From Undaria pinnatifida (taxonomy: Eukaryota; Sar; Phaeophyceae; Laminariales; Alariaceae), in contig JABAKD010000012.1 in assembly GCA_012845835.1 (NCBI GenBank), positions 13,865,195 to 13,929,194 of the forward strand: DNA of 64,000 bases, read 5' to 3'. Positions 22,826-33,351 of this stretch are shown piece by piece. The notes beneath the pieces are model-generated. The model was not told the origin of the DNA and searched no databases. It saw only the letters and a program-made list of their open reading frames with translations. Made by a program: the position numbers and the translations under genes. Position 1 is the stretch's first letter. Every line of letters starts with the position of its first letter.

Positions 22826-23378
22826 GAGTAGGTTTTGAAGAGCCGCATCTTCGAGTCATGTTCTAGACCGCGGAACCGGTGCTTCCCGAATCTTCCATAT
22901 TTCTGCATATACGGCTCAGCAGGGTGGGCTAGTGTTATGGTATTGCCCTGAAAGCTTATCAAGGCGTACTATCTAGTAATATGTAGATCTGGAAAATATA
23001 TGAAGGGGCTGCACATGCCTTTGAAGGCATGTGCGTATAGGAAAAAGGAGATGATGATTTTGCTTCGCAGATTTGCACGCGTTCCAGTTCTAGTCTGTGG
23101 CGTGTTGTTATGGTATTTCCCTGGAAGCCTAACAAGGCATAAGGTATGGGATTCGACTGGATTTAAAAGGGTTTCACATGCCTTTGAAGGCATGTGCGTA
23201 TAGGAAAAAGAGGATGGTGCTATTGCCTCGCGGATTAGCAACGCGTTCAGTTCGTCCGTCCGTGGCGTGGGTGGAACTAATACAAGAGCTTATCATCTAG
23301 TACAAGTGAGTGACCAACGTGGAACCTGCTTATTAGGGAGACGTGCGACGAAAGAAAGGGTGGCCTTTGTCTGTAACA
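22826..23378 (+). mobile_element. Miniature LTR element, family g (5' truncated)
   Basis: 22826-22932 is internal sequence homologous to the family a array (GAAGAGCCGCATCTTCGA, then TTTCTGCATATACGGCTC) and ends in the purine-rich AGCAGGGTGGGCTAG. A partial LTR (22933-23105) and a full LTR (23106-23378, TGTTATGG...CTGTAACA, 273 bp) follow. No primer-binding site is present at the 5' side. A solo LTR of this family lies at 30026-30295. Confidence 0.75.
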
Positions 23379-23630
23379 GCCCCTAACCCTAACCCTGTGT
23401 AGACTAATATAAGAGCTTATCATATAGTACAAGTGAGTGACCAAGCGTGGAACCTACCTAGCAGAGAGACCTACAAAGGGTGGCCTGTGTCTGTAACAGC
23501 CCCTAACCCTAACCCTGTGTAGACTAATACAAGAGCTTGTTATCCAGTACAAGTGAGTGACCTACGCGAAACCTGCCTAGTAGAGAGACTCGCAAAGAAA
23601 GAAAGGGCGCTCTGTGTCTGTAACAGCCCC
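23379..23630. repeat. 120-127 bp tandem repeat with telomere-like CCCTAA
   Basis: Two further copies of the LTR 3' part (from CTAATACAAGAGCTTATCAT to CTGTAACA) are joined by GCCCCTAACCCTAACCCTG at 23379-23397 and 23499-23517. CCCTAACCCTAACCC is the C-strand of TTAGGG telomeric repeat. Confidence 0.75.
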
Positions 23631-24120
23631 TACCTAGTCTTACAATATTAGGCGATAGGGGGGGTAGAGGGGAAGGGGGGGGGGGGGGGCACTCATTTGT
23701 TGGTTTATCCCATCCTAGACGCACGCTACCATGGTAGAGGTCGCACTTTTTTCTGGTTCGTCTGTTCAAAATGGTTTCTGAATTGCGGGGCTCCTTAATT
23801 AACCCAAAGTCGTCGTAAAAAAAAAATAATAATCAATTTTTTCATCGTGTTGATTCTTGTTGTGTACCTAGGGGCCTCTGCCATGGGATCTGTTCATCCG
23901 TTCTACATACAGCAGTTTTATTTTTCTACAAAAAAAATCAGTGTTTGAGTCAAGAACGGCATGTTTTTCTTAAAAACAGTCTTAAGGAAGGTATCAAGAA
24001 AGGTCTCAAGAAAGGTCTTAAGAAAGGTCTGAAGAAAGGTCTTGAGAAACGCCTTAAGAAACGTTTTGAGAAAGGTCTCGAGAAAGGTCTTAACCTCCCA
24101 AAGTAAGGAACCTCAGGAAA
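23631..24120. repeat. M repeat copy plus a 12-bp minisatellite
   Basis: G tracts lie at 23656-23689. 23741-23815 is an M repeat (CGCACTTTTTTCTGG, then GCGGGGCTCCTTAATTAACC). 23985-24095 is a minisatellite of GAAAGGTCTTAA with about nine copies. CCTCAGGAAAAAAAAGGTG at 24112 is also found next to M repeats elsewhere. Confidence 0.65.
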
Positions 24121-25599
24121 AAAAAGGTGCGCACGGTGCACCTCTATCGTAGAACGCGTCCGTATTCCACACCACACCACACCACCGCGCTCGCCCTTTG
24201 CTTATTTTCTCCCATACAGCCTTACTTGGCAGTCAGCTTTGAAGGCTGGCAACCTCTTTTCTGGCCTGTTGCTTACTGTCTGGTACTATATATTGACATT
24301 TGCAACTTTCTAGCGTCTCTATTGGTTTTAAGTGGGTGCATTCCTATAGCTCTGCCTTAATACTCATTGCTCCATCGTACTTGATCATCCTACCGTAGTA
24401 TAGTTTTAGCTGCTGTCATGGGGTGGGGGGTGTGTGTGCTCAGTTTGTGCATGGCCGTAGTCGTATGACCATAGACCCTCTTATCCTACCATGCCGGGAC
24501 GGAGCACGTAGGGTTTTCACCAACCAGGGTGTCATGGGGGGGGGGGGGGCGTAGTTGAACTTGAAAGCAGATTAAGTGGTGGAGCTACTACTGCATGGGT
24601 ATCTTGAAAGGTAAATATTTCATGTCACCTGTCTGGTATTGTTTATACCTCTGACGGGTTTAGATTTTTGGTGGGGTGGCGGGGGAGGAAGGAGGGGAGG
24701 GAGGAGAGGGGGGAGTTGTAGGAGGGTCGTCGGAGGGGGGGGGGGGGGGGGGGGATTGGAAAGAAAGGTAAATATTTCATGTCACCTGTCTGGTATTGTT
24801 TATACCTCTGACGGGTTTAGATTTTTGGTGGGGTGGCGGGGGAGGAAGGAGGGGAGGGAGGAGAGGGGGGAGTTGTAGGGGGGTCGTCGGAGGGGGGGGG
24901 GGGGGGGGATTGGAAGCAAAATATTGTGTATGCAGTTCCTTGTTGCTTCTGCTCTCTTACTACTACCTTGACGGTCGTACTGCTGTAACCAAGCAGCAAG
25001 CAAACCCTTCTGCATGCAGCAGTTTACGGTACCAGGTGCTATATAGGATAAAGTAGGTAGAATAGTAGGTAGGATATAGAACTGGTAGCAAGGAAAAATA
25101 GAGTAGTGTACAATCGTATAGTGTGTGCGCGTGTGTCTATTCTTCAAAAATACACAAGCACCACATGTATTAGGGCGGCAGGGAGAGGGAACGAGCAACG
25201 AGCACCACGACGAGCATCATTACGAGAGGTACGAGTAGCTCCACTCCACCACCATTCATTATTAAAACTTCTGGTAGGAGCGCGAGCTGTAATGCGAGAC
25301 AAGCAAAAGTGAACGAAGTCGTTGTTTACATCGTCAGCTCATGTAACCATGGTGTCATGATCATCACTCATAATAATTACCGACGTGAATGATATCATGT
25401 TCCATGTAACTACTGCTTCCAAGGTGCGTACCTGGTACATATTAATCCGAGAGGAGCACCACCGTGACCACCCCCTATGCTCTGCCAGGTAACATTTTTA
25501 CCACAGACACAGAGAGTATAAGACCGGTAGAACCAGCACTTTGCGATTTGCGTAGCATAACAGAAGGGCACACATAAATAACACTCTCGACACCTTCAT
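24121..25599. repeat. Repeat-derived region with a 157-bp tandem duplication
   Basis: 24425-24560 is an inverse fragment of repeat B (see 43440). 24610-24757 and 24767-24915 are copies of one 157-bp unit (TAAATATTTCATGTCACCTG to the G tracts). A TACCTGGTA palindrome occurs at 25430. No gene seen. Confidence 0.65.
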
Positions 25600-26219
25600 C
25601 GAATGTATGATATAACGTGCAGCAGGTGTACAATACGTATCGACCCTTAAGGCCTTAAATTGACCGAACTCACAGCTGACGTATTTAAAACAATTAAAAA
25701 TATTACGTGGCGCCCTACTCGGCCTTTTCTACGTATTATCTGGGACGCCAGCTTTCGCCGGCGTCACCCCCCCCCCCCCCGATCCCTTCGCATAACACCG
25801 GCCAGCGCCCCCTCTCGCCTCTACATACTGTACCGTACACTAGTTTTCTTACTCGAGTTCTGCCGCTTGTTCGGCACCCCCTTAAGTTTGTGCATATGGC
25901 GATGCCGACGCCTGTTTGAACGTTTTTTCACCCACCATCGGGTGATAAACCCCCACCTCCCCACGAATTGTCACACCCGAAACTGCTGTTTCGAGCCAGG
26001 TATGCTAGAGAGAGAGTACGCACAACAAGGTGCCGAAGTCTGTCTCACAAGTGGTTCTTCGCAGGATTCAGCTCTCGCTCTTCGTGCGACGCGACTCGCA
26101 CATAGCATATATATCATATATATATATATATACATGCATGCATGCTATGTGTACACCTTCGCCCCCCCCCATTGAATATTACTTTAACCATGGCGGCCGG
26201 CGCCCTCCTTTCTCGCTCC

Positions 26220-26327
26220 TATTACGGGGGACCCTAGTAAATAGGACCTACGGTAAACACAAAAACCTATATATTAATCTAGTTTACTAACAATATTTGG
26301 TCCTATTTACTATCGTCCTCCGTAATA
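26220..26327 (+). mobile_element. MITE1 copy 1
   Basis: 108 bp, palindromic ends: TATTACGGGGGACCCTAGTA at the left, GTAATA at the right, inverted arms of about 28 bp (both contain AAATAGGACC). Flanked by TA as a two-base target duplication. No coding capacity. Ends and TA target are of Tc1/mariner (IS630) type. Confidence 0.85.
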
Positions 26328-26576
26328 CTAGTTTTTTCCCTGGAGTTCTGGCGCTCGATCGGTGCCCCCTGCCGAGGAATGTCGTTTGTGCACATGGCGA
26401 TGCCAAGGCCACGCTGAACGTGTTTTGACCCGCCAGGTGATACCCCCCCCTCCCTCCCTCCCCCCACCCCGATCACGCCTCTAACTACGTGAGCTAGACA
26501 ACCAGGGTGCCGTCTTCTCTTTTCTCGTTTATTGCTTTGGCGGTACCCGAGATGGTGATCGGGCGAGATCATAACA

Positions 26577-26945
26577 CGTGCGGGGTGTATATCACGTACC
26601 TGGTAGTGTGTATATATGGTACGGCACCCACGAGGCAGTTACGTAGTATCCCCATTGCTGCCTCTGGACGTGGCCACTCCAAAAAAAAGCATTATAAATT
26701 CGACGCTGTCATCCATACGCCAGATAATGAGCACAAGGTGCTAAAGTCCGGCTCACAAGTGGATCTTAGCAAGGTGCAGCTCACCCTGCATGCGACTCGT
26801 CGAACACCTCACGGCGCTTCGCGCTTGGTGCACGCGATGTCTGCCTGGTCGGTGAAAACCCGACGTGCTCCGCCCTGGCATTGCAAGGATGCGAGGGTCT
26901 ATGGTTTAAGACTACGGCTACATGCGTGAAATGAGTACACCCTCC
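26577..26945 (+). repeat. Dispersed repeat B, full copy
   Basis: Homologous, inverse, to 43440-43800: shared GGCACCCACGAGGCAGTTAC, TGCTCCGCCCTGGCATTGC, CACGCGATGTCTGCCTGGT. Fragments lie at 5395-5490, 24425-24560, 27540-27670 and 40590-40645. A 140-codon plus frame crosses it but is not kept intact in the other copy, so I do not call a gene. Confidence 0.7.
26598..26604. other. 7-bp micro-insert ACCTGGT in repeat B
   Basis: Here ATCACGT-ACCTGGT-AGTGTG; the paralogue (inverse of 43776-43791) reads ATCACGTAGTGTG. Exactly seven bases differ at a TA. Confidence 0.8.
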
Positions 26946-27203
26946 CCCCCCCCCGATCGTGTGCATTCCCGGCATGGTAGGGATGCAAGTGTCTGTGGTG
27001 CTAAGACTACGGCTAAATCCACCTAGCCCCTCCCTTTCTATTTTGTATATTCCATTAGCCCCGGCCAGCGCCCCCCTCTCCTGCCTCTATTATGTTTTTC
27101 CCCCGAGCTCGGTCGCTTGGTCGGCGCCCCGTGCCATTTGCGCACTTGGCGATGCTGCTGACGCCAATTTGAACGTTCGGATAGCCACGGGCTGATAATA
27201 TAA

Positions 27204-27522
27204 CCGGTCGCCCCGGTGGCGTATCAGGTTATCCTCGAGCCTGGTATAGGTCAGTTTCGTGAGTTCGAGCCCCGCCGAGTGCATACTCGTATAAATTCGT
27301 TGGGACTTTTTCTTGTGCACAAATTGACTTGCGGAAAGCGCGAGAGCGTGAGTTAGCAACATTCGATGAACAATCGACGAGCAGTGGGATTGCTGAACCC
27401 TATGCGCGATAAAAATTGAAGGCAAGAACCGGGGAGGAGAAGGGATGACACCTGTGACCACGGCTTGTCCAGAAGCTGGAAAGTGAAAGTGTGCTAAAAA
27501 AAAAAAAAAAAAAAAAAAAAAA
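27204..27522 (+). mobile_element. tRNA-derived SINE, copy 4 (best preserved)
   Basis: Starts CCGGTCGCCCCGGTGGCG. A box TGGCGTATCAGG (27217-27228), B box GAGTTCGAGCC (27261-27271), body to about 27495, uninterrupted A27 tail (27496-27522). The long pure tail suggests a recent insertion. It directly follows a copy of the GC-rich repeat. No protein: such elements use pol III transcription and a partner LINE's reverse transcriptase. Confidence 0.92.
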
Positions 27523-28896
27523 GCACCGCCCCCTTTCCTGGCAAGGACAGAATGAGTGCCCAGTTGTTAGAGGTATCTCTGTCAGGAGCAGGAACGGTGC
27601 TCCTGTTGGAGAGGGATGCGAGGGTTTGGGGTCATACGACTAACGGTTGTGCATGAAATGAGTACGAATGTCCATGCTTGTCGTCATTGCCAGATGGCGA
27701 TGGAGGGCTGCCGCGAAAGACGCTCCCTACGTCACCCGCTCGCTGTGCCGTTCCTTGTTTCCTGAGTGCGGTTCTCCTCCCTCCATGTCTCCCTCTATGT
27801 CTCCCTCTATGCCTCGATCAAGCTTGGCAGGAGAGAGGCAGTGCGACCCCTTGGCTGACCCCTACAATGCTATGTAGCACGTCTACGAGTTGGTACGGCC
27901 AAGATATCCCGTTCACGCGCCCACAACGAGCGGTCTTTTTAGGGCAAATTCGATGTCAATCGCTGCCGTCTCTGGATATAAACTGCTGTTATTGGCTGTG
28001 TTATTGCTTTGTTTCCGGGGCACTCTTCTCACTGGCGGTCTCACCTGGTACCTGCTTCGGATTTAGATGGGGCTTACCTGGTACCTGGTACCCCTGAACA
28101 CGTGCTACGATGCGGGCATCATACCAAGTGGGGCGGCACTTTTCGACAAAAATGAGACTGACTGACGGGGCTCCTCAAATCTGATAAGATGCTCAAATAC
28201 CGCGTCGTCGGGCTATCATTTTTCTTTTGCTAATATACACATACGTAGAAGTCGTCAAACAGCTAGAGTTAGTATGGACTCTTCATGATGGGGTCAGCGT
28301 TTTTTACAACCTTGGTAGGCAGCCCTTAAACCTTTCAAGATTCCAGAGGGACAAAATGACGATTAAAGCAATCGGCCACGCTGCATGTTGCCGATGACGA
28401 TAACAGTGGTGTCCTAAACCACAACAAGTGCAAAGATCCGCACGGGACAGGCGCGCTATGGTCCTACTCGTACTGCTGCACGCTCACGCTGCTCGTAGAC
28501 GCTTGATAAGATCGCGATCGTCGTTGCTTTGGTCACTAGTCTATACTTCAATATCAAAAGTCCTTCAAGGGGCCTCAGAAAAAATAGGTGCTGCCCTTGT
28601 TAGGTGCTGTCCATATATCACGGCACGCGACCCTTGCTTGTGGGACCCCATGCACAACGACCGAAAACGACGAATGCAACATTATCAAGACCTTAGCGTG
28701 CGTCTATATGAATATATATGTAGGATAGAGCATGCAGCAAGTATGAGCAGCATCGTCATCACCTGCTGCGCGCATGTCGTGCAGCTTTTTTACGTGTATT
28801 TCGCACTTCGGACATCCCTCCTATCATACCCCAGAGCATTTCGGACATCCTCCCTATCATACGTCGTAACCCAGAGCATTTCGGACAACCCCCCCG
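27523..28896. other. Region with weak plus frames
   Basis: 27540-27670 is a repeat B fragment. A plus frame with ATG at 27668 runs 69 codons (SPPSMSPSMSPSMPRSS in the middle). Another with ATG at 28458 is open for about 147 codons before entering SINE copy 5. Neither is recognised. 28805-28890 is a ~42-bp tandem repeat (TTTCGGACATCC...CCCAGAGCA) into which SINE copy 5 inserted. Confidence 0.35.
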
Positions 28897-29100
28897 TTTT
28901 TCTCTTTTTTTTTTTCGCACACTTCTACTTTCCATCTTCTGGACAACAAGCCGTGGTAACAGGTGTCGTCCCTTCTTCCCCCCGGTTCTTGCCTTCAATT
29001 TTTATCGCGCATAGATAAGGTTCAGCAATCCCACTGCTCGTCGATTTTCCATCGAGTGTTGCTAACTCACGCTCTCGCGCTTTCCGCGAGTCAATTTGTG
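28897..29100 (-). mobile_element. tRNA-derived SINE, copy 5 (5' truncated)
   Basis: T-rich tail at 28897-28915, then the 3' two thirds of the SINE body; the tRNA-like head is missing. The ~42-bp tandem repeat continues on the right side (CATAGCCCAGAGCATT). Confidence 0.85.
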
Positions 29101-29404
29101 TACCCCACCTGTCATAGCCCAGAGCATTCCAGACTGCAATCGCTTCGTGTCGGCGTGAGCTGCAATCGTCATATATTTAGGCAACCCCCCCCCCCATGAA
29201 ACCTCAAGAGGATTTTCGTAGAGCATTTAAAAGGGTAGCTATTGGATCGCTTCTCGTTACCGGCTGCCCCTTTGGTGATGCACGCTTGCGCCGATATGAT
29301 TTTCTCGACGGAATTTTGTCCGTGTCACAGGCGATAATCGCTGTCAAAAGTACCAACACCTGACGGCCGACTTAATTAGGCAAACGACGCGTTCTATTAG
29401 ATAT
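29101..29404. other. Spacer without a supported gene
   Basis: A C tract at about 29187-29196. No gene recognised. Confidence 0.5.
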
Positions 29405-29602
29405 GATACGATACGATACGATACGATACGATACGATACGATACGATACGATACGATATGATACGATACGATATGATGCGATACGATATGATACGATGCG
29501 ATATGGCACGATACGATATGATACGATACGATATGATACGATACGATACGATAAGATATTATACGATACGATACGATACGATACGATACGATACGATACG
29601 AT
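29405..29602. repeat. GATAC pentanucleotide microsatellite
   Basis: About forty copies of GATAC with scattered GATAT and GATGC variants. The long frames on both strands are artefacts of the repeat. It ends directly at an M repeat (GAGGTACGTAGCACTTTTTG). Confidence 0.97.
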
Positions 29603-30025
29603 AGAGGTACGTAGCACTTTTTGGTCCGCTTTTTTTCTTCTGATTAACGGGGCTTCTTAATCTTCCTTAACCCAATGTAGAGCCCCAAAATCCCTCCCTA
29701 TACTAACTTCAAGTAAATTCGTAAAAACAGGGTTTCCGGTTGTAAAGGCGTTAACCCCTTCAGAGCCCCAAAAATTTTCCCTATACTAGCTTCGAGTAAA
29801 TTCGTAAAAAAAAAGGGTTTCCAGTTGTAAAGGCGTTAACCCACAAAAACCGTCGAAAGAATGTCACGTTTTTTTCAATACGAACTGCTTGTTTGCCTCG
29901 GCTCTGATGGATTTGTTCATCGGGTTTGGCTATTAATAGTCGGGTTGCACTTCTTCAGTTTTGTTTTACTCAAAACAATTTTTGTGTAAGGTATAGCGCT
30001 CCCCGATATAATAAGATTAAAGGGT
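29603..30025. repeat. M repeat copy and an 80-bp tandem pair
   Basis: 29603-29665 is an M repeat. 29681-29760 and 29761-29842 are two copies of an ~81-bp unit (GAGCCCCAAAATCCCTCCCT...GTAAAGGCGTTAACCC). A diverged inverse copy lies at 35130-35245. A GCTATTAATAG palindrome at 29928 interrupts otherwise plain sequence. Confidence 0.65.
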
Positions 30026-30295
30026 TGTTACAGACACAGGCCACGCCCTTTGCAGGTTTCTCTCCTATTAATAGGCAGGTTCCACGTTGGTCACTCACTC
30101 TTGTGCTAGATAGGCTCTTGTCTTAGTTCCACACACGCCACGGACGAACTGAATAGCGTTCAATTCCGCGAGGCAACAGCATCATCCCCTTTTTCCTATA
30201 CGCACATGCCTTCAAGGCATGTGAAACCCTTTTATATCCAGCCGTATCCCAAATCTTACGCTTTGTTAGTAGGCTCCCAGGGGAATAGCCTAACA
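30026..30295 (-). mobile_element. Solo LTR, family g
   Basis: 270 bp, minus strand TGTTAGGCTATTCC...CTGTAACA, about 80% like 23106-23378. No internal region on either side. At 30065-30074 it has CTATTAATAG where other copies have CTAG. No target duplication is visible (flanks AGGGT and TCAAG). Confidence 0.75.
30065..30074. other. CTATTAATAG micro-insert site
   Basis: Paralogues at 23575-23583 read GCCTAGTAGAG (inverse here: GCCTATTAATAGGAG). Again CTAG has become CTATTAATAG. Confidence 0.7.
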
Positions 30296-30347
30296 TCAAG
30301 CCAACAACCTTGCAGGGAAAAAAACGATGGTTATTGCTTCACCTCTG

Positions 30348-31787
30348 TGTGAAGTTATAGGAGGGGACACAGAGTGCCCCCTGCAGGTCTGCCAATTGAG
30401 CGGGTCCTCGGAGAGTACTCACTTTTTTTTCCTTCGTAGAGACGCCGCTTTATTCGATTCGACCAGAGCCCCGGATAGCTTCTGAGATCGGAGGCACGTG
30501 ACTCCGATCTAATTCCTAACTTTCCCGAATATAAAACGCCAACCTTATCATACGAAACCCATCCAAATGATCTCAAATTCGGATAATTACAGGCCTTTCG
30601 AGGCCGTATCTTAACACTAGCCCACCCTGATGAGTCGCATATGCAGAAATATGGGAGATTCGGGGAAACTCCGGTTCTACAAACTAGACCATGAGTCGAA
30701 GATGCGGCTCCTCAAAACCCACTTTTCTTTCTTTCTGTCCTGCCGACGACGCCACATGTCAAGTTATGGGTGGGGACACAGAGTGTCCCATGCAGGTCGG
30801 CCAATTGAGCAGGTCCTCGGAGAGTACTCACTTTCTTTTCCTTCGGAGAGACGTTGCTTTATTCGATTCCACCAGAGCCCCGGATAGCTTCTGAGATTGG
30901 AGGCACGTGCCTCCGATCTAATTCCTAACTTTCCCGAATATAAAACGCCAACCTTATCATACGAAACCCATCCAAATGATCTCCAATTCGGATAATTACA
31001 GGCCTTTCGAGGCCGTATCTTAACACTAGCCCACCCTGATGGGTCGCATATGCAGAAATATGGGAGATTCGGGGAAACTCCGGTTCTACGAACTAGACCA
31101 TGAGTCGAAGATGCGGCTCCTCAAAACCCACTTTTCTTTCTTTCTGTCCTGCCGACGACGCCACATGTCAAGTTATGGGTGGGGACACAGAGTGTCCCAT
31201 GCAGGTCGGCCAATTGAGCAGGTCCTCGGAGAGTACTCACTTTCTTTTCCTTCGGAGAGACGTTGCTTTATTCGATTCCACCAGAGCCCCGGATAGCTTC
31301 TGAGATTGGAGGCACGTGCCTCCGATCCAATTCCTAACTTTCCCGAATATAAAACGCCAACCTTATCATACGAAACCCATCCAAATGATCTCAAATTCGG
31401 ATAATTACAGGCCTTTCGAGGCCGTATCTTAACACTAGCCCACCCTGATGAGTCGCATATGCAGAAATATGGGAGATTCGGGGAAACTCCGGTTCTACAA
31501 ACTAGACCATGAGTCGAAGATGCGGCTCCTCAAAACCCACTTTTCTTTCTTTCTGTCCTGCCGACGACGCCACATGTCAAGTTATGGGTGGGGACACAGA
31601 GTGTCCCATGCAGGTCGGCCAATTGAGCAGGTCCTCGGAGAGTATTCACTTTCTTTTCCTTCGGAGAGACGTTGCTTTATTCGATTCCACCAGAGCCCCG
31701 GATAGCTTCTGAGATTGGAGGCACGTGCCTCCGATCTAATTCCTAACTTTCCCGAATATAAAACGCCAACCTTATCATACGAAACCC
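30348..31787 (-). mobile_element. LTR tandem array, family a (period 409 bp)
   Basis: Four LTRs (30348-30616, 30757-31025, 31166-31434, 31575-31787 truncated) alternate with three internal regions of about 140 bp. Each LTR has TG...CA ends (minus: TGTTAAGATACGG to CTTGACA). Each internal region begins, on the minus strand, with the primer-binding site and ends in CAGGGTGGGCTAG. Copies are about 98% identical, so the array is young. Unequal recombination between LTRs would give this layout. The 85-codon plus frames repeated every 409 bp are side effects. Confidence 0.88.
30738..30754 (-). promoter_or_regulatory. Primer-binding site, family a, first unit
   Basis: Minus strand TGGCGTCGTCGGCAGGA, two bases inside the LTR. 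Fully matches the predicted 3' end of a tRNA: CCA, G73, a 7-nt acceptor strand, 5 nt of T stem and one more base. Further copies are at 31147-31163 and 31556-31572. Confidence 0.82.
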
Positions 31788-31791
31788 ATGG

Positions 31792-31840
<49 letters not shown>

Positions 31841-31852
31841 GATGATGATGAC

Positions 31853-31897
<45 letters not shown>

Positions 31898-31932
31898 GAT
31901 GATGATGACGATGATGATGATGATGATGATGT
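31788..31932. repeat. (TGA)n microsatellite
   Basis: About 48 trinucleotides, mostly TGA with GGTGA and CGATGA interruptions in a repeating order. It truncates the last LTR of the family a array. An Asp- or Met-only frame results and is not a gene. Confidence 0.97.
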
Positions 31933-32439
31933 TGTTTGTCGGCAAAGTTGTTCCGCCTAGTCAGAAACGCGCCTTACTAAGCGCTACAAGCCCTTCCTTG
32001 ATGTGAGCGGTGTTCGCTGGTCGATCACATTGGGGCATTTGCATGCGCGCGGTGTCGGCAGACTAGTTTTTAGCGGAGGGTGCCCATCTCAATACACCCG
32101 TCGTCACAGCAAGAACAATTTAATAGGTGAAAAATATCAGCATTGACCTGAAGTTCGTCAAACTCACGGCTGCCGTACTTAAAATATGTTTAAAAAATAC
32201 CAGGTAGGTGCTTACGCGTGCGTCCCTCTGCGGCGGTAAAAAATTCACCAATTATAGGCTGTTGACCTCGATGTCGGGAAACGGTGCTTGATTCTGCGTC
32301 TGTTCCTGTCTATCTCTCTCCCGCTTTGTACTACAACTCTGAGCGCCAACCGCTGTACATCTCCCTCCTCAAGAGAGAGGCCTTCTGCGGTTTGTTTGCA
32401 TGCCGTTTTATGTAGTTGCAGAAAGTGGCTAATTACTCC
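31933..32439. other. Region without a supported gene
   Basis: No gene seen. 32140-32190 resembles one arm of the MITE at 61301 (GACCTGAAGTTCGTCAAACT). TACCAGGTA occurs at about 32203. Confidence 0.5.
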
Positions 32440-32547
32440 TATTATGGGGGACCCTAGTAAATAGGACCTACGGTGACACAAAAACCTATATATTCATCAA
32501 TTTTTACCAACAATATTTGCTCCTATTTACTATCGTCCTCCGTAATA
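32440..32547 (+). mobile_element. MITE1 copy 2
   Basis: 108 bp, same orientation as copy 1: TATTATGGGGGACCCTAGTA at the left, CGTCCTCCGTAATA at the right, flanked by TA. About 90% identical to copy 1. Confidence 0.85.
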
Positions 32548-32782
32548 ATGGCGAGGACTTGGCGTCTCCTTTGGTGCCGCCCAACCCAGCCCAATCGCTA
32601 TTAATATTAATATTATTTGTACGTACCCACAAGGTAGGTTCGACACCCCAGGCTTTTATTATTTTGGCCAGCTACTACCCTGTTTGTTATAGTGTATAGA
32701 ACTACCCACTGGCCCACGCAGTCACGTAACTACGTGGGAGAGTAGGTACTTCTATGTAACCAATATAAAAAAGGTATGTTTT
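32548..32782. other. Short spacer
   Basis: No gene seen. TATTAATATTAATATTA at 32599-32615. Confidence 0.5.
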
Positions 32783-33166
32783 CGAGTCCGCCAATTGACT
32801 CTCACCGACTTCGCAACAGGGATCTCCGGGTCTCTCTCCCCTCGCCACGCACTACCGTAGTACTCAGGAGCAAACTATCATAACCGTTCACGTCTCCAGC
32901 GCGCAAGCTCCCAAAGCCATAGTGGCTTCGTGGGCCAGTGGGTAGTTGTATATAAGTAACAAAATATATCTTGTGGGTTCGATTCCCACCGACTTCATGT
33001 TAAAAAAGAAAATAACGTCCTCGCGAGCGTGCGCGCTGGAGACGTGAATGGTTAATTTTTTTAATTATGATAATTTGCTGCTCAGTACTGCGGTAGTGCG
33101 TGGCGAGGGGAGAGAGCCCCGGAGATGCCTGTTGCGGAAGTCGGTGAGAGTCAATTGGCGGACTCG
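32783..33166. repeat. Large inverted repeat (hairpin) with tRNA-like loop
   Basis: Left arm 32783-32911 and right arm 33018-33166 are about 90% identical inverse copies (CGAGTCCGCCAATTGACTCT at the left end, its complement at the right end). Between them is a loop of about 105 bp holding a tRNA-like sequence. The right arm carries an 11-bp insert flanked by TA (33053-33067) that the left arm lacks. No coding capacity. Confidence 0.88.
32930..33000 (+). other. tRNA-like sequence in hairpin loop
   Basis: A box TGGGCCAGTGG (about 32931-32941) and a consensus-quality B box GGTTCGATTCC. The T arm is perfect: GTGGG, loop TTCGATT, CCCAC. The acceptor strands pair only partly (GGCTTCG with CGACTTC) and no clean anticodon stem forms, so it is a tRNA pseudogene or pol III promoter, not a working tRNA. 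Confidence 0.6.
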
Positions 33167-33351
33167 CAAGCATAGTCTATCTTTTGTTCGTCATATAGTC
33201 TAGTCTACTCCTTTACCCACTGTACAGTAGCAGTTCATCAAGGTGGACTTTCTAACGACGATGCGGCCTGTTATCATCGTGCCGAAGACTCCCTCCAGCC
33301 TCGAAGGATCTAGATAGATGCGGTCATTCCAGAGACAGACATGGCTGTCGG
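33167..33351. other. Short spacer
   Basis: No gene seen. Contains ATAGTCTA motifs. Confidence 0.5.

Larger units (their letters stand above)
25600..27203 (+). repeat. Three diverged copies of a GC-rich repeat
   Basis: Copies near 25780-25960, 26190-26480 and 27050-27200 share CGGCCAGCGCCCCCTCTC, TTCTGGCGCTCGGTCGGCGC and TGGCGATGCCGACGCC. The second copy carries MITE1 at a position where the third reads CCTCTATTATGTTTTTCCC, a paralogous empty site. The third copy ends where SINE copy 4 begins. A repeat B copy (26577-26945) lies between copies two and three. Confidence 0.65.

Noticed and set aside
23379-23630. A true telomere or a CRISPR array
   Set aside because: Only two CCCTAA units per junction, internal position, and the flanking repeats are LTR pieces of 120-127 bp without unique spacers.
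29372-29660. Long open frames on both strands over the GATAC array
   Set aside because: A 5-bp repeat without stops gives open frames by itself; the peptides are pure repeats.
30630-31712. Identical 85-codon plus frames every 409 bp
   Set aside because: They lie on the strand opposite to the LTR elements, span LTR and internal sequence, and follow the array period.
31715-32006. Poly-Asp and poly-Met frames
   Set aside because: Direct translation of the TGA microsatellite.
32930-33000. Functional tRNA gene
   Set aside because: Acceptor stem pairs poorly and no proper anticodon arm forms.
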